Below, one piece after another: positions 51,491 through 59,803 of a DNA stretch of 64,000 bases. The notes under the pieces were generated by a model, which saw only the letters and a list, made by a program, of their open reading frames with translations, did no database searches and was not told where the DNA came from. Numbering within the stretch: position 1 is the stretch's first letter; each line of letters starts with the position of its first letter. The stretch is from assembly GCA_910585075.1 (NCBI GenBank), contig CAJUED010000009.1, positions 1 to 64,000 on the forward strand. The letters are read 5' to 3'. The translations under genes were made by a program, and so were the position numbers. The stretch is from an uncultured Lachnospiraceae bacterium (GTDB lineage Bacteria > Bacillota > Clostridia > Lachnospirales > Lachnospiraceae).

Positions 51491-52846
51491 ATGTCAAAAG
51501 ATTCTAACAAAATTAGTTTGCTTGAGAAAATTATATACGGATCGGGCGATGTGGGTCTCAACGCAATGTACACCCTGTTCAGTTCTTATGTCCTGTTCTT
51601 CTATACGGATGTGGTTCTGATAAATGCGGCCTTAATTGGTACCGTTATTATGGTATCCAAGCTCTTTGATGGTATTTCTGATTTGATTGCAGGTCAGTTG
51701 ATTGACACCCACAAATCAAAAAGGGGACATTGTATCCCTGTTTTACTGAAATGGACCCTTCCTATGTTGGCTTCCGTTGTGCTGGTATTTACGGTACCGG
51801 ATTCCACAGTTGCGGTGCGTGTGGCATATATCTTTGTTACATACAATTTGTTTAATACAGTGCTGTATACTTATGTTGGTATGGCTCACGGGTCACTGGC
51901 TACCTATGTTACCAACAATTCTGAGGATCGTTCTCAGATGCTGATTTTTAAAATGCTCTTTGCTGCTCTTACACAGACAGTTATGGCAAGCGCTATGATG
52001 CCCATGGTTAATTTCTTCGGCGGCCAGCAGCTACAGAGTGCATGGATCAAATCCATTCTGGTATTCGGTATCATTGGTTTGATTCCTCTTGCGCTGAATA
52101 TTCTGTTTGTAAAGGAGCGTGTTGACAATGAAGCTCCTCCGGAAAATATTATACAGGGTGTGAAATGCGCATTTGTCAATAAATACTGGTGGATGGCGTT
52201 TATCGTAAACCTTTGCGCAAACTTTATTTTAACCTTCAACCTGTCCGTTTCCGTTTATTATCTGAATTCGGTAATGGGTAATATGGGACCTATGGGAACC
52301 TTCGTTGCATGTTCTAATCTGCCGGGTGTTGTGCTCAGCGCTGTGTGCCCGTTCATGCTTAAGAAGTTTACCAAGCGTCAGATGGTTTTATTTGGTGCGG
52401 TCTGCATGGTGGTTGCACAGATCGTATTCATTATCGCACCAAGTACAGTGCCGATTCTGTTTGCTACCGCCCTTCTTCGTGGTATCGGTATGGGCTTTGC
52501 AATGGGTATGGCGGGCGCATTGATTGGCGATACCATTGATTACGGCGAGTGGAAGACAGGTACCCGTGTTCAGTCCGTTCTGTTCTCCGCAAGCTCCGTA
52601 GGGGCTAAGGTTGGCCAGGGCGCCCTGACTGCTATATTTGGTTTTGTTTTAACGGCAATTGGCTATGACGGAGCAGCTGCAACCCAGGCTGCAAGCGCGA
52701 TTTCCGGTATCGACGGGTTCTTTAAGTTTGGTCCCCTTGTGGTAGCGGTTGTCCTTCTGATTGATATTTGGTTCCTGGATGTGGAGACCAAGAATCCTCA
52801 GTATATTAAGGAAATTGCAGAGCGTAAGGCGAAAGCGAAGGCTTAA
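51491..52846 (+). CDS. GPH-family glycoside:cation symporter
   Basis: 451 aa from ATG 51491 (GGAGG 8 bases upstream; upstream in-frame starts lack a site). Twelve membrane segments. GPH hallmarks: KIIYGSGDVGLNAMYTLFSS at the start, SKLFDGISDLIAGQLIDTHKS, KRG motif and GDTIDYGEWKTGTR in the second half. Expected to import a pentoside or glycoside with Na+/H+. Likely cotranscribed with the esterase 167 bases upstream and used for decorated xylo-oligosaccharides. Confidence 0.93.
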   Translation: MSKDSNKISLLEKIIYGSGDVGLNAMYTLFSSYVLFFYTDVVLINAALIGTVIMVSKLFDGISDLIAGQLIDTHKSKRGHCIPVLLKWTLPMLASVVLVFTVPDSTVAVRVAYIFVTYNLFNTVLYTYVGMAHGSLATYVTNNSEDRSQMLIFKMLFAALTQTVMASAMMPMVNFFGGQQLQSAWIKSILVFGIIGLIPLALNILFVKERVDNEAPPENIIQGVKCAFVNKYWWMAFIVNLCANFILTFNLSVSVYYLNSVMGNMGPMGTFVACSNLPGVVLSAVCPFMLKKFTKRQMVLFGAVCMVVAQIVFIIAPSTVPILFATALLRGIGMGFAMGMAGALIGDTIDYGEWKTGTRVQSVLFSASSVGAKVGQGALTAIFGFVLTAIGYDGAAATQAASAISGIDGFFKFGPLVVAVVLLIDIWFLDVETKNPQYIKEIAERKAKAKA

Positions 52847-52954
52847 ATGATAACAGTCCGGCATTCGGCTTTAATGTTACCTTAAATTCATATTGGCAGA
52901 AATCGGGCGGCGGTTTGACTTGCCAGAATCGCCACAAACCTGATTTCCATAAAA

Positions 52955-53001
52955 CCCCGGAGTGTGTGTTACTCAGCTCACATGCTCCGGGGAGTTTGTT
53001 T
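52955..53001 (+). terminator. Rho-independent terminator after the symporter gene
   Basis: CCCCGGAG (52955-52962) pairs with CTCCGGGG (52985-52992), extended by TGTG/CACA, then GTTTGTTT. Confidence 0.85.
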
Positions 53002-53161
53002 ATTCAGGGAATTGTCAGATAATTAAATGGGCTTTACGCTGTTGTTATGGTATGCTTTTCTATATTTCTCTGAAAGTGCTTTTATCAAGTTTGGGCGTAA
53101 ATCTTACAGAGATTGATGGAATGAAAGAATAGTAATAAAAATTGTATAGGCATTATGAAAA

Positions 53162-53204
53162 ATAAGGTGTGAAGTTTGATAAATAAACTTAACACCTTAT
53201 TTTT
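53162..53204 (+). terminator. Long hairpin with T-run
   Basis: ATAAGGTGT-AAGTTT (53162-53177) pairs with AAACTT-ACACCTTAT (53185-53200), followed by TTTT. No gene was recognised directly upstream of it, so it may be a relic or end a small RNA. Confidence 0.8.
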
Positions 53205-53205
53205 A

Positions 53206-53244
53206 TCAATAAGACGGCTCGCGAAGCGTGACGGCGTTTGATAG
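53206..53244 (+). repeat. Dispersed repeat family A, near-consensus copy
   Basis: TCAATAAGACGGCTCGCGAA, GCGTGACGGCGTTTGATAG. It follows the hairpin T-run by one base. One of the two best copies. Confidence 0.85.
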
Positions 53245-53257
53245 TTATGGTTCAATG

Positions 53258-53338
53258 TTAAAATTCAAGTTCCGAAGTATCAATACTGAATGTTGAAAGC
53301 TTGATTTTTGCAATTTTGATTTGTTCTTCTGGTGCCAT
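53258..53338 (-). CDS. Possible 26-residue peptide
   Basis: Reading leftward from 53338: starts MAPEEQIKIAKIKL, ends IDTSELEF, stop at 53258. An AGGTG ribosome-like site lies 7 bases before the ATG. It resembles no family I know; the codons could also be chance or a gene fragment. Confidence 0.3.
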   Translation of the reverse strand: MAPEEQIKIAKIKLSTFSIDTSELEF

Positions 53339-53388
53339 GCGTAATCACCTGCTTTCTATAATAATATTGTTATCAATGCTGTGATGTA

Positions 53389-53455
53389 AGTATATCGCGG
53401 CTGATTTATCCATTCAACCTTTATTCCTTACCAGCTTTAATAAAGGGTAACACCT
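53389..53455 (+). repeat. 67-bp direct repeat, left copy
   Basis: Begins AGTATATCGCGGCTGATTTA and ends ACACCT. The right copy is at 54685-54751 with four mismatches and equal length. The pair flanks the broken Rpn-family gene. The rest of 52847-53592 holds no supported gene other than the small peptide candidate. Confidence 0.9.
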
Positions 53456-53592
53456 AGTTACAATTCACGGCCAGCCAGCGTAACAGCATAATAAATTCTG
53501 ATTGATTTGGCGGGAATTTCAGGATATAATTTCTTTGAGGTCATATACCTTTTGGGAATGGCTTTTCATTCAGCCAATGATACAAAAGGAGG

Positions 53593-54454
53593 ATGCCAGT
53601 GGATACAGAAATAAAAAATGCGGTAAGCGCTGCGGACGAGGACGCCCAGTATGACCAGAAGGCAAAGCGCCTGTTGGGAAACAAGATTATTCTGGCGCAT
53701 ATCTTGGTAAAGACCATTGACGAGTTTAAGGGAATGAACCCGAAAGATGTTGTTTCCCATATTGAGGGAGAGCCTTTTATCAGTGTGGTTCCGGCTGATC
53801 CGGTTTGACATTATCTTTTATGTACGCATGAAAGACGGCGTTTCACAGGTTATAGTAAATTTGGAAGCACAAAAGGATAACCCGACAAGCTACTATCTCC
53901 TAAACCGTGCGGTTTTCTATGTGAGCCGCCTTATTTCCTCACAGAAGGAACGGGATTTTGTCAAGACAAATTATAACGACATTAAACGTGTTTTCAGCAT
54001 TTGGGTGTGCATGAACATGGATGAGAACAGCATGGACTATGTGCATCTGACGGATGATAAGCTGTTAGGCTCTTATCCGTGGAAAGGCGGGCTTGACCTG
54101 CTGAATATCGTCCTGATTGGTATAGCAAATGAACTTCCGGAGCATGATGATAAATATGAGCTGCATCGTCTGCTGAGTACACTTTTGTCGATGGAACTGT
54201 CCGTTGATGAAAAATTAGGGATTATGGAAAAAGAGTACAGTATTCCGTTAGACGATAGAATAAGAGAGGATGTGAGCGAGATGTGTAATTTGTCACAGGG
54301 AATCAGGGAAAAAGGCGGAACAGAAAGGGAAGAAAAAATTATTTTAAATATGCACAGGAAAGGATATACATCTGAACAGATAGCTGAAATTGTTGAAAAG
54401 AGTATCAGCGAAGTAGAAGGTGTCATTCGGAAAAGAGAGCCTGTACTGGCATAA
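53593..54454 (+). pseudogene. Broken Rpn-family PD-(D/E)XK nuclease/transposase-like gene
   Basis: Two frames. The first (53593-53808) encodes AKRLLGNKIILAHILVKTID and GEPFISVVPADPV and then stops. The second continues to 54454 with FDIIFYVRMKDG, IVNLEAQKD, FYVSRLISSQKERDF and NDIKRVFSIWVCMNM, characteristic of the Rpn/PD-(D/E)XK family putative transposases. The segment that should link ADPV to TFDIIFYV (usually about 20-40 residues) is missing, so an internal out-of-frame deletion at about 53800-53810 inactivated the gene. Rpn proteins promote recombination by nuclease action. Confidence 0.8.
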
Positions 54455-54684
54455 CCACACAGTAACTTAATAAAAGAAATAGTAAAGCAGCGAACTAAGT
54501 TTTTATAAAAATGGTCCGCTGCTTTTCCTGTTTTCAGGAAGAAAGGCAGTTAGATTCGAATGTTGGTCTGTCTGACTTAAAACGCTGTACCTTACTGTCA
54601 AAAGGCTTGTTTTATGGCTTGAAACACGCTAACAAAACCAATAGGTTAATGCCTCTATTCTTTTCTTCAAGTGTCGAAGATGGG

Positions 54685-54751
54685 AGTATATCGCGGCTGA
54701 TTTATCCATTCAACCTTTATTCCTTACCGGCTTTAATAGAGGGCGACACCT
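54685..54751 (+). repeat. 67-bp direct repeat, right copy
   Basis: Matches 53389-53455 with four differences in the right third. The right end lies 17 bases from the carboxylesterase stop codon. The region 54455-54684 shows no supported gene. Confidence 0.9.
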
Positions 54752-54768
54752 GCAATAAACAGCAGAGT

Positions 54769-56331
54769 TCAGTGTTGTACACTCTCCAGTATTTTCCCCA
54801 TATTCTGACTAAAGACAGGCTCCATATATTTCGCAAACAAAGGTATTAATTCCCTGTCGTGGTTCAGACGGACTCTGGTATTTAAATCAAACACCATGGT
54901 ATGTTCCTGCCCGGGACTGCTTGCGGGCCACTTTGGTATGGCATGGTTGTTGGGATTCCCTGTGCGGGCAAAGGCCATTACGGTTTCAAAAATCTGTGTT
55001 TCCATTTTCTCGCGGACGCCTTCCTGGTATGTGGAAGGAACCATCTCCGTGTTATGGAATACGTAGGGAATATCGGCGCAGTGCCAGGGCGTACGCCCGC
55101 CGTCTACCGGCATATCCAGATTAAACAAATAAGACCAGGTAGAGCGATTTAATTCACTGCGCTTCGCAATATATGTAAGGCCGGGCAAGCGGAAAATATA
55201 ATCCAGCATCAGTAAATCTATCGGATGGCGTTCGGGATAAGCTTTTTCATACAAAGGAAAAAGTAAGCCGGCGCCTTCTTCTCCAAGTACCTTTCTTACG
55301 GCCTCTTTTCCTTCTTCTGCTGAAAGCGCTGCTTTGTTGCAGACAAAAGGCTGAAAGGAGGTAAATTCTCCATACACACTTCCCACAAGTAACGGAATGT
55401 GAGCGGTTTCCCTTCGAAAACCGTTTTCAGCAGGGTCCCCTATGTAAAAAGCGTTGGGGTGCGGGGTGCCGCCTGTGTTTTTCCCCTCTTTTGCCAGAGC
55501 AAGCCGCACTTTTTTATAGGCCGCCGCCAGCGCGTCATAGGGAACTGTCTCTAATTCCTTGACATTTGAAACATGGAGCTCGTCCATAAGAGCCTGCACC
55601 AGATACCGGCCGCTTCCCTTACTGTCGGGAAGTATGGGGCCTGTCACGCCGCTCATGTTGATTCCCTTTGCATAAAGGCCGTCTGCGGAAGGGGTCTGGA
55701 GAAGGGTTGTGATTTTGGCGCCGCCTCCGGACTGTCCAAAAACAGTCACATTGTCCGGGGCACCGCCAAAATATGCAATATTTTCCTGGATCCATTTAAG
55801 GGCGGCAATGATATCATCGGTCCCTGCATTTCCTGAATTTGCATATTCTTCCCCGAAGTCTGACAGGTCACAGTATCCCAGCACATTTAATCTGTGGTTG
55901 ATGGACACCACCACCACCTGGCCTCCCCGGCACATATTTTCCCCTTCATAAGCCTGATGTTCAATGGCCGACCCGGACTCATAACCGCCGCCGTGCAGCC
56001 ATACCAAAACAGGTCTTTTTTCTTTATCACATTGAGGTGTCCAGAGATTCAGATTCAGACAGTCCTCATTCATAACCCAGTAGCGGTGAGGAACCAGAAG
56101 CTCTCCGTTTGGCTTTCCCAGCTCCAATAAAGGACACACATAACCGTAGCTTGTAGCGTCCAATACATCATTCCAGGGTTTCACAGGTTCGGGTGCATGA
56201 AAACGTTTTGCCTTTGCATAAGGAATTCCCTTAAAGATAAAAATATCTTTGTGAACATACCCCCTTACCTTTCCCTGACGGGTGCTGACCAGGGCAGTTT
56301 CAGGATGATAACCGAATAATTTTTGCATCAT
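54769..56331 (-). CDS. Type-B carboxylesterase
   Basis: About 520 aa from the ATG at 56331 (GGAGG 5 bases upstream; 56328 also possible). Carboxylesterase family: oxyanion LVWLHGGGYESGSA, catalytic Ser in VFGQSGGGAK, His in TPWHCADIPYVFHN and conserved NEDCLNLNLWTP. No signal peptide, so cytoplasmic. It is divergent from the LacI/binding-protein genes, sharing an intergenic region with a LacI-type operator, which suggests co-regulation. Ester substrate unknown; plant or acylated sugars fit the setting. Confidence 0.93.
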   Translation of the reverse strand: MMQKLFGYHPETALVSTRQGKVRGYVHKDIFIFKGIPYAKAKRFHAPEPVKPWNDVLDATSYGYVCPLLELGKPNGELLVPHRYWVMNEDCLNLNLWTPQCDKEKRPVLVWLHGGGYESGSAIEHQAYEGENMCRGGQVVVVSINHRLNVLGYCDLSDFGEEYANSGNAGTDDIIAALKWIQENIAYFGGAPDNVTVFGQSGGGAKITTLLQTPSADGLYAKGINMSGVTGPILPDSKGSGRYLVQALMDELHVSNVKELETVPYDALAAAYKKVRLALAKEGKNTGGTPHPNAFYIGDPAENGFRRETAHIPLLVGSVYGEFTSFQPFVCNKAALSAEEGKEAVRKVLGEEGAGLLFPLYEKAYPERHPIDLLMLDYIFRLPGLTYIAKRSELNRSTWSYLFNLDMPVDGGRTPWHCADIPYVFHNTEMVPSTYQEGVREKMETQIFETVMAFARTGNPNNHAIPKWPASSPGQEHTMVFDLNTRVRLNHDRELIPLFAKYMEPVFSQNMGKILESVQH

Positions 56332-56463
56332 ACAATCCTCCATTTTGTTTATCCCATAAATTTGGATATTCGTACAAAGTGTCTGTGAAATACTTATTTT
56401 CAACAGAAATTTTTATTATATGAAAACTTATTTTATCCTCAAAAAAACTCTATGGCAAAGGAC

Positions 56464-56489
56464 TTTGTGTGGTCAAATGACCACATAAT
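56464..56489 (+). promoter_or_regulatory. LacI-type operator overlapping a promoter
   Basis: TGTGGTCAAATGACCACA (56468-56485) is an 18-bp palindrome. A -10-like CATAAT (56484-56489) overlaps its right end. The same arrangement lies before the second LacI gene (61404-61432), with GTGGTC and GACCA kept. Confidence 0.7.
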
Positions 56490-56588
56490 ACGAATTGTAA
56501 TTTTATAAGGCATCCATTATGATTAAATAAGTTGTTGTGCAAAAGGGATAAAAAATAGCTGCCGAATACATAATTTTTTGTGCTTTTT

Positions 56589-56742
56589 GCAAAATAAAGT
56601 TTTAGATAGCTATCTTTATTTTGCAGGAGAGAAAATAGATTGAAAAATCAAAGATTTTTCAATCATACAAATTTGTGCTGACGCTCAAATTTGCGGGTTG
56701 TTGGTAGCATACAAATTTGTACTGACGCCCAGATTAGCGGGT
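56589..56742 (+). promoter_or_regulatory. Hairpin-rich leader before the first LacI gene (family B-related)
   Basis: GCAAAATAAAG (56589-56599) pairs with CTTTATTTTGC (56614-56624), with a 12-bp palindrome AGATAGCTATCT inside. Next comes a 12-bp hairpin GATTGAAAAATC / GATTTTTCAATC (56638-56664), then two copies of ACAAATTTGTRCTGACGC followed by GCGGGTT. The hairpin plus ACAAATTTGTG layout parallels the leaders at 9679 and 28724, though diverged. Region 56404-56765 contains no gene. Confidence 0.6.
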
Positions 56743-56765
56743 TATCGAAAACATAGGGGATTAGT

Positions 56766-57830
56766 ATGGTCACAAGAAAAGACATTGCACAAAAGGCCGG
56801 GGTTTCGGTTTCCGTTGTTTCCCGTGCGCTCAATAACAGTGGATATGTGGATGCCGAGAAGAAAAAGAAAATTCTGAAGATTGCCCAGGAATTGGGTTTT
56901 TATCCCAATCCGGTTGCCATGTCTCTGATGAGCCGGCATACAAAACAGGTTTTGTTTTACTGTAGGGGAATGAAGGATGCCTTTAATATTGAAATGTACG
57001 AAGGAATGCTGGATGCGGCTGACAGACGTGGATATTTGGTGTACGTTTGCGGCAAGCTTGATTTCAACAGTATACGGAACACCATGGTGGATGGGTTGAT
57101 TCTGCCCAATGAGGATGCGGCGCAGCAGTATTTGAAAGATATTGGAAAAAATTATTATTTACCTGTAGTTGCGGCTTCCCGCGGTGAACTCTATTCCTTT
57201 GCAAAATCAATTCCGGTGGTAGAGTGTAATCTCTGGGAAGGAACGCGCACGGCTCTGCAATATCTGTGGGATAGAGGGCATTGTAAAATTGCAATGGTTT
57301 CACCCTATAATATAAATTTCAGAGACGCCAGAATAATAGCCTGGCTGGAATTTATGAAAAGCGAGCTTGGGGGGCAGATGAAACAATACTTTTTTGGAAT
57401 AGATAAGGAAGGCCTTGCGGGTGATAAAAGAATTTTAAAGTTCCCGGAGGAAAAGTATGAGGAAAGCTCTTGTATACAGGACTCTTGTTTTGAAAAGGGA
57501 ATGTTGGCGGCTCAGATTTTTGCAGAGCGAAAATCCGATGCCACTGCGGTGATAGGCTTTAATGATGAGATCATTTTAGGCTTTTATAAGGGACTGACAC
57601 AGCTGGGCTATCAGATCCCGAAGGATGTATCCCTTGTAGGGATAAATGGCGTTCATTCCAGAAAATATGCGGATTTATCAATCACCTCTTTGGGATTGAA
57701 TCCCAGGATGATGGGGGAAAAATGTGTGGAGCTTTTGATAGATATTATTAATGGAAAAAAGGCAAAATACGTGACCCATGTACCGGTGAATATTCTGGAA
57801 GGGGAATCGGTTCGGGATTTGAGACATTAA
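56766..57830 (+). CDS. LacI-family transcriptional regulator (copy 1)
   Basis: 354 aa. HTH TRKDIAQKAGVSVSVVSRAL and hinge FYPNPVAMSL, then a sugar-binding-protein-like domain. It is a paralogue of the regulator at 61588-62652 (same length, HTH almost identical). Upstream is a palindromic operator. It is followed by a binding-protein gene, so it probably controls import of the same sugar. RBS AGGGGAT is modest. Confidence 0.92.
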   Translation: MVTRKDIAQKAGVSVSVVSRALNNSGYVDAEKKKKILKIAQELGFYPNPVAMSLMSRHTKQVLFYCRGMKDAFNIEMYEGMLDAADRRGYLVYVCGKLDFNSIRNTMVDGLILPNEDAAQQYLKDIGKNYYLPVVAASRGELYSFAKSIPVVECNLWEGTRTALQYLWDRGHCKIAMVSPYNINFRDARIIAWLEFMKSELGGQMKQYFFGIDKEGLAGDKRILKFPEEKYEESSCIQDSCFEKGMLAAQIFAERKSDATAVIGFNDEIILGFYKGLTQLGYQIPKDVSLVGINGVHSRKYADLSITSLGLNPRMMGEKCVELLIDIINGKKAKYVTHVPVNILEGESVRDLRH

Positions 57831-57969
57831 AAATTCTTCTGCTTTCATTCCTGCAGGTGGTGCGGAAAACGGCCATGCACAGAAGATAATTTTGGCGCCT
57901 CCGGATATTTGCCTCTGGGGAAGCAGTTGAATCATATATTTATTATCATTATGCAAAAGGAGAAAGGGT

Positions 57970-59427
57970 ATGAGAAAAAGAAAATTGAACAGATTTGTGG
58001 CAGCTGCTTTGGCGCTGACAATGTCGGCATCACTGCTGGCAGGCTGCGGCAGCAGCAGTAGTGGCAGTGGAAATGGGAGTGCATCCGGCGCATCAGACGG
58101 CGGTTCCAAAAGTGCGGAGAAGACAAATGAAGAAAATGCTTCCGCACCTGTAGACACAGAAGAACAGTCTGCGGCGGTTGAGAAAGACCCGTCTTCTATA
58201 TCCGGAACCATTGAAGTGGGCGGATGGCCGGTAGGGGATGAAGGCTTTGAGGCGGCAATGGCTGGTTTTCATGAGCTTTATCCTAATATAGAAGTAGAGT
58301 TGGTATTTTCAGATACGGCATCCCATCATCAGGCGCTCCAGACCGCTTTAACGGCCGGTACAAGCGCACCGGATGTGGCAATGATTGAAGGGGCTTATAT
58401 TGCTCAGTACAAAGACAGCCCGGCGCTGGCAGATTTAAATACATTTGGCGCCGCTGACTTAAAGGATGATTTTGTTGATTTCAGGTGGGAACAGGCGACA
58501 TCATCCGACGGGCAGAAATTGATTGCTATTCCCTGGGATTTGGGACCGACACTGTATTATTATCGGACAGATGTGTTTGAGGAGGTAGGCCTTCCCACTG
58601 ACCCGGATGAGGTGGCTGAGCTTATGCGTACATGGGACGGCGTACTGGAAGTGGCCGAGAAGGTTTCCATTCCCGGACAGAGATGGTTCCTTCCCTCCGC
58701 AGCATACCCTTATCAATGGCTTTTTATCAACAGGGATTATTATGATAAAGACTTAAATCTGATAGTGGAAAGAGAGGGAGACCTGGAATGTCTGGAAGCC
58801 TGTCTTAAAATTCGTGAGAATGGCTGGGATATGAATGTGGATATGTTCAGCACGGAGGCTTATGCAGCTTATGCGGCGGGCTCTTGTGTCACTTTCGCAT
58901 CAGGTTCATGGATGTCAGGTGCCTTGAAGACGTTAATCGACCCTGAAGGAGCAGGGCATTGGGGAGCAACTGTTCTCCCGGCAGGTATGACGGATACGAA
59001 CTGGGGAGGGTCTTTCGTGGCGATTCCCGAGCAGTCGGAAAATAAGGAAGCGGCGTGGGCATTCGTTAAATATATGATGACAGAGGGCCAAAATACCATA
59101 TTTGAGACAATTGACTTCTTCCCGGCTTACAAACCGGCATGGGATGCGGCACCTGAGCTTTATACAAATGGTGATGATTATTTTGGCGGACAGGCACCTA
59201 ATGCCATTGCAACGAAGATTGCGGCGAATGTACCTGTTGTATATAATACGATTATGGATACCACTGCAGATAACTATATTTACAGTTCTTTCAATGCGGG
59301 AGCAGCGGCGGGAGAAAAACCTGAGCAGATTCGGGAGAGAATGGCAAAGGATATTGATGCTGCCTGTGCGGAACTGAAGGAACAGCAGATTCAGATTCTG
59401 AAAGATGCCGGTGTCTGGAACAAATAG
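57970..59427 (+). CDS. Sugar ABC substrate-binding lipoprotein (copy 1)
   Basis: 485 aa. Lipobox LLAGC, Cys about 25; Ser/Gly linker; binding domain from about 75 (ISGTIEVGGWPVGDEGFEAA) with GTS..DVAMIEGAYIAQYKDS and FLPSAAYPYQWLFINRDYYD. Family-1 solute-binding protein. It is highly similar to the gene at 62828, and both follow LacI genes, showing a module duplication. No permease genes follow before the broken AlbA gene, so this copy has lost or never had its own membrane partners here. RBS AGGAGAAAGGG. Confidence 0.93.
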   Translation: MRKRKLNRFVAAALALTMSASLLAGCGSSSSGSGNGSASGASDGGSKSAEKTNEENASAPVDTEEQSAAVEKDPSSISGTIEVGGWPVGDEGFEAAMAGFHELYPNIEVELVFSDTASHHQALQTALTAGTSAPDVAMIEGAYIAQYKDSPALADLNTFGAADLKDDFVDFRWEQATSSDGQKLIAIPWDLGPTLYYYRTDVFEEVGLPTDPDEVAELMRTWDGVLEVAEKVSIPGQRWFLPSAAYPYQWLFINRDYYDKDLNLIVEREGDLECLEACLKIRENGWDMNVDMFSTEAYAAYAAGSCVTFASGSWMSGALKTLIDPEGAGHWGATVLPAGMTDTNWGGSFVAIPEQSENKEAAWAFVKYMMTEGQNTIFETIDFFPAYKPAWDAAPELYTNGDDYFGGQAPNAIATKIAANVPVVYNTIMDTTADNYIYSSFNAGAAAGEKPEQIRERMAKDIDAACAELKEQQIQILKDAGVWNK

Positions 59428-59435
59428 GACAGCGG

Positions 59436-59474
59436 ATTCAAATGCTAAAGAATGCTGGTGTCTGGGATAAACAG
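59436..59474 (+). pseudogene. Scar: 3' end of a second binding-protein gene
   Basis: Codons 59436-59474 read IQMLKNAGVWDKQ, aligning codon by codon with the last codons of the gene just before (59389-59427, IQILKDAGVWNK). They differ at synonymous and non-synonymous sites, so this is the tail of a diverged paralogue, not a fresh slip. It suggests deletion by recombination between two tandem binding-protein genes. Confidence 0.6.
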
Positions 59475-59502
59475 AATAGCAGATGGGTAAAGAAACAGGG
59501 AA

Positions 59503-59531
59503 ACGGCCGGATTTTAAATCCGGCTGTTTTT
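59503..59531 (+). terminator. Rho-independent terminator
   Basis: CCGGATTTTAAATCCGG core palindrome (within 59506-59523), with flanking G-C extension, then TGTTTTTA. Confidence 0.85.
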
Positions 59532-59532
59532 A

Positions 59533-59571
59533 GCAATAAGCCGACTCGCGAAGCGTGGAGGCGTTTGATAG
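59533..59571 (+). repeat. Dispersed repeat family A, near-consensus copy
   Basis: GCAATAAGCCGACTCGCGAA, GCGTGGAGGCGTTTGATAG, directly after a terminator. Nearly identical to the copy at 53206-53244. Confidence 0.85.
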
Positions 59572-59803
59572 TGCGCCTTGCAGTGCACATTCTAATGGGC
59601 GAAAGTGCTTGGTCCGCCCTGGTAGTTGAGAAGAACTATACGGGATATGGAATAATTCAATTATTTATTGTGGTGTTTTATCTGATAGGCTAAAATAGTT
59701 ATATTGTATCATTTCAGCATCGGCAACAAAAATTGTTGTAAACAATATATCTGTTTTGCAAAGAGGAATAGAATATTTCGTTATTGTGACAGGAGGATGA
59801 AAT

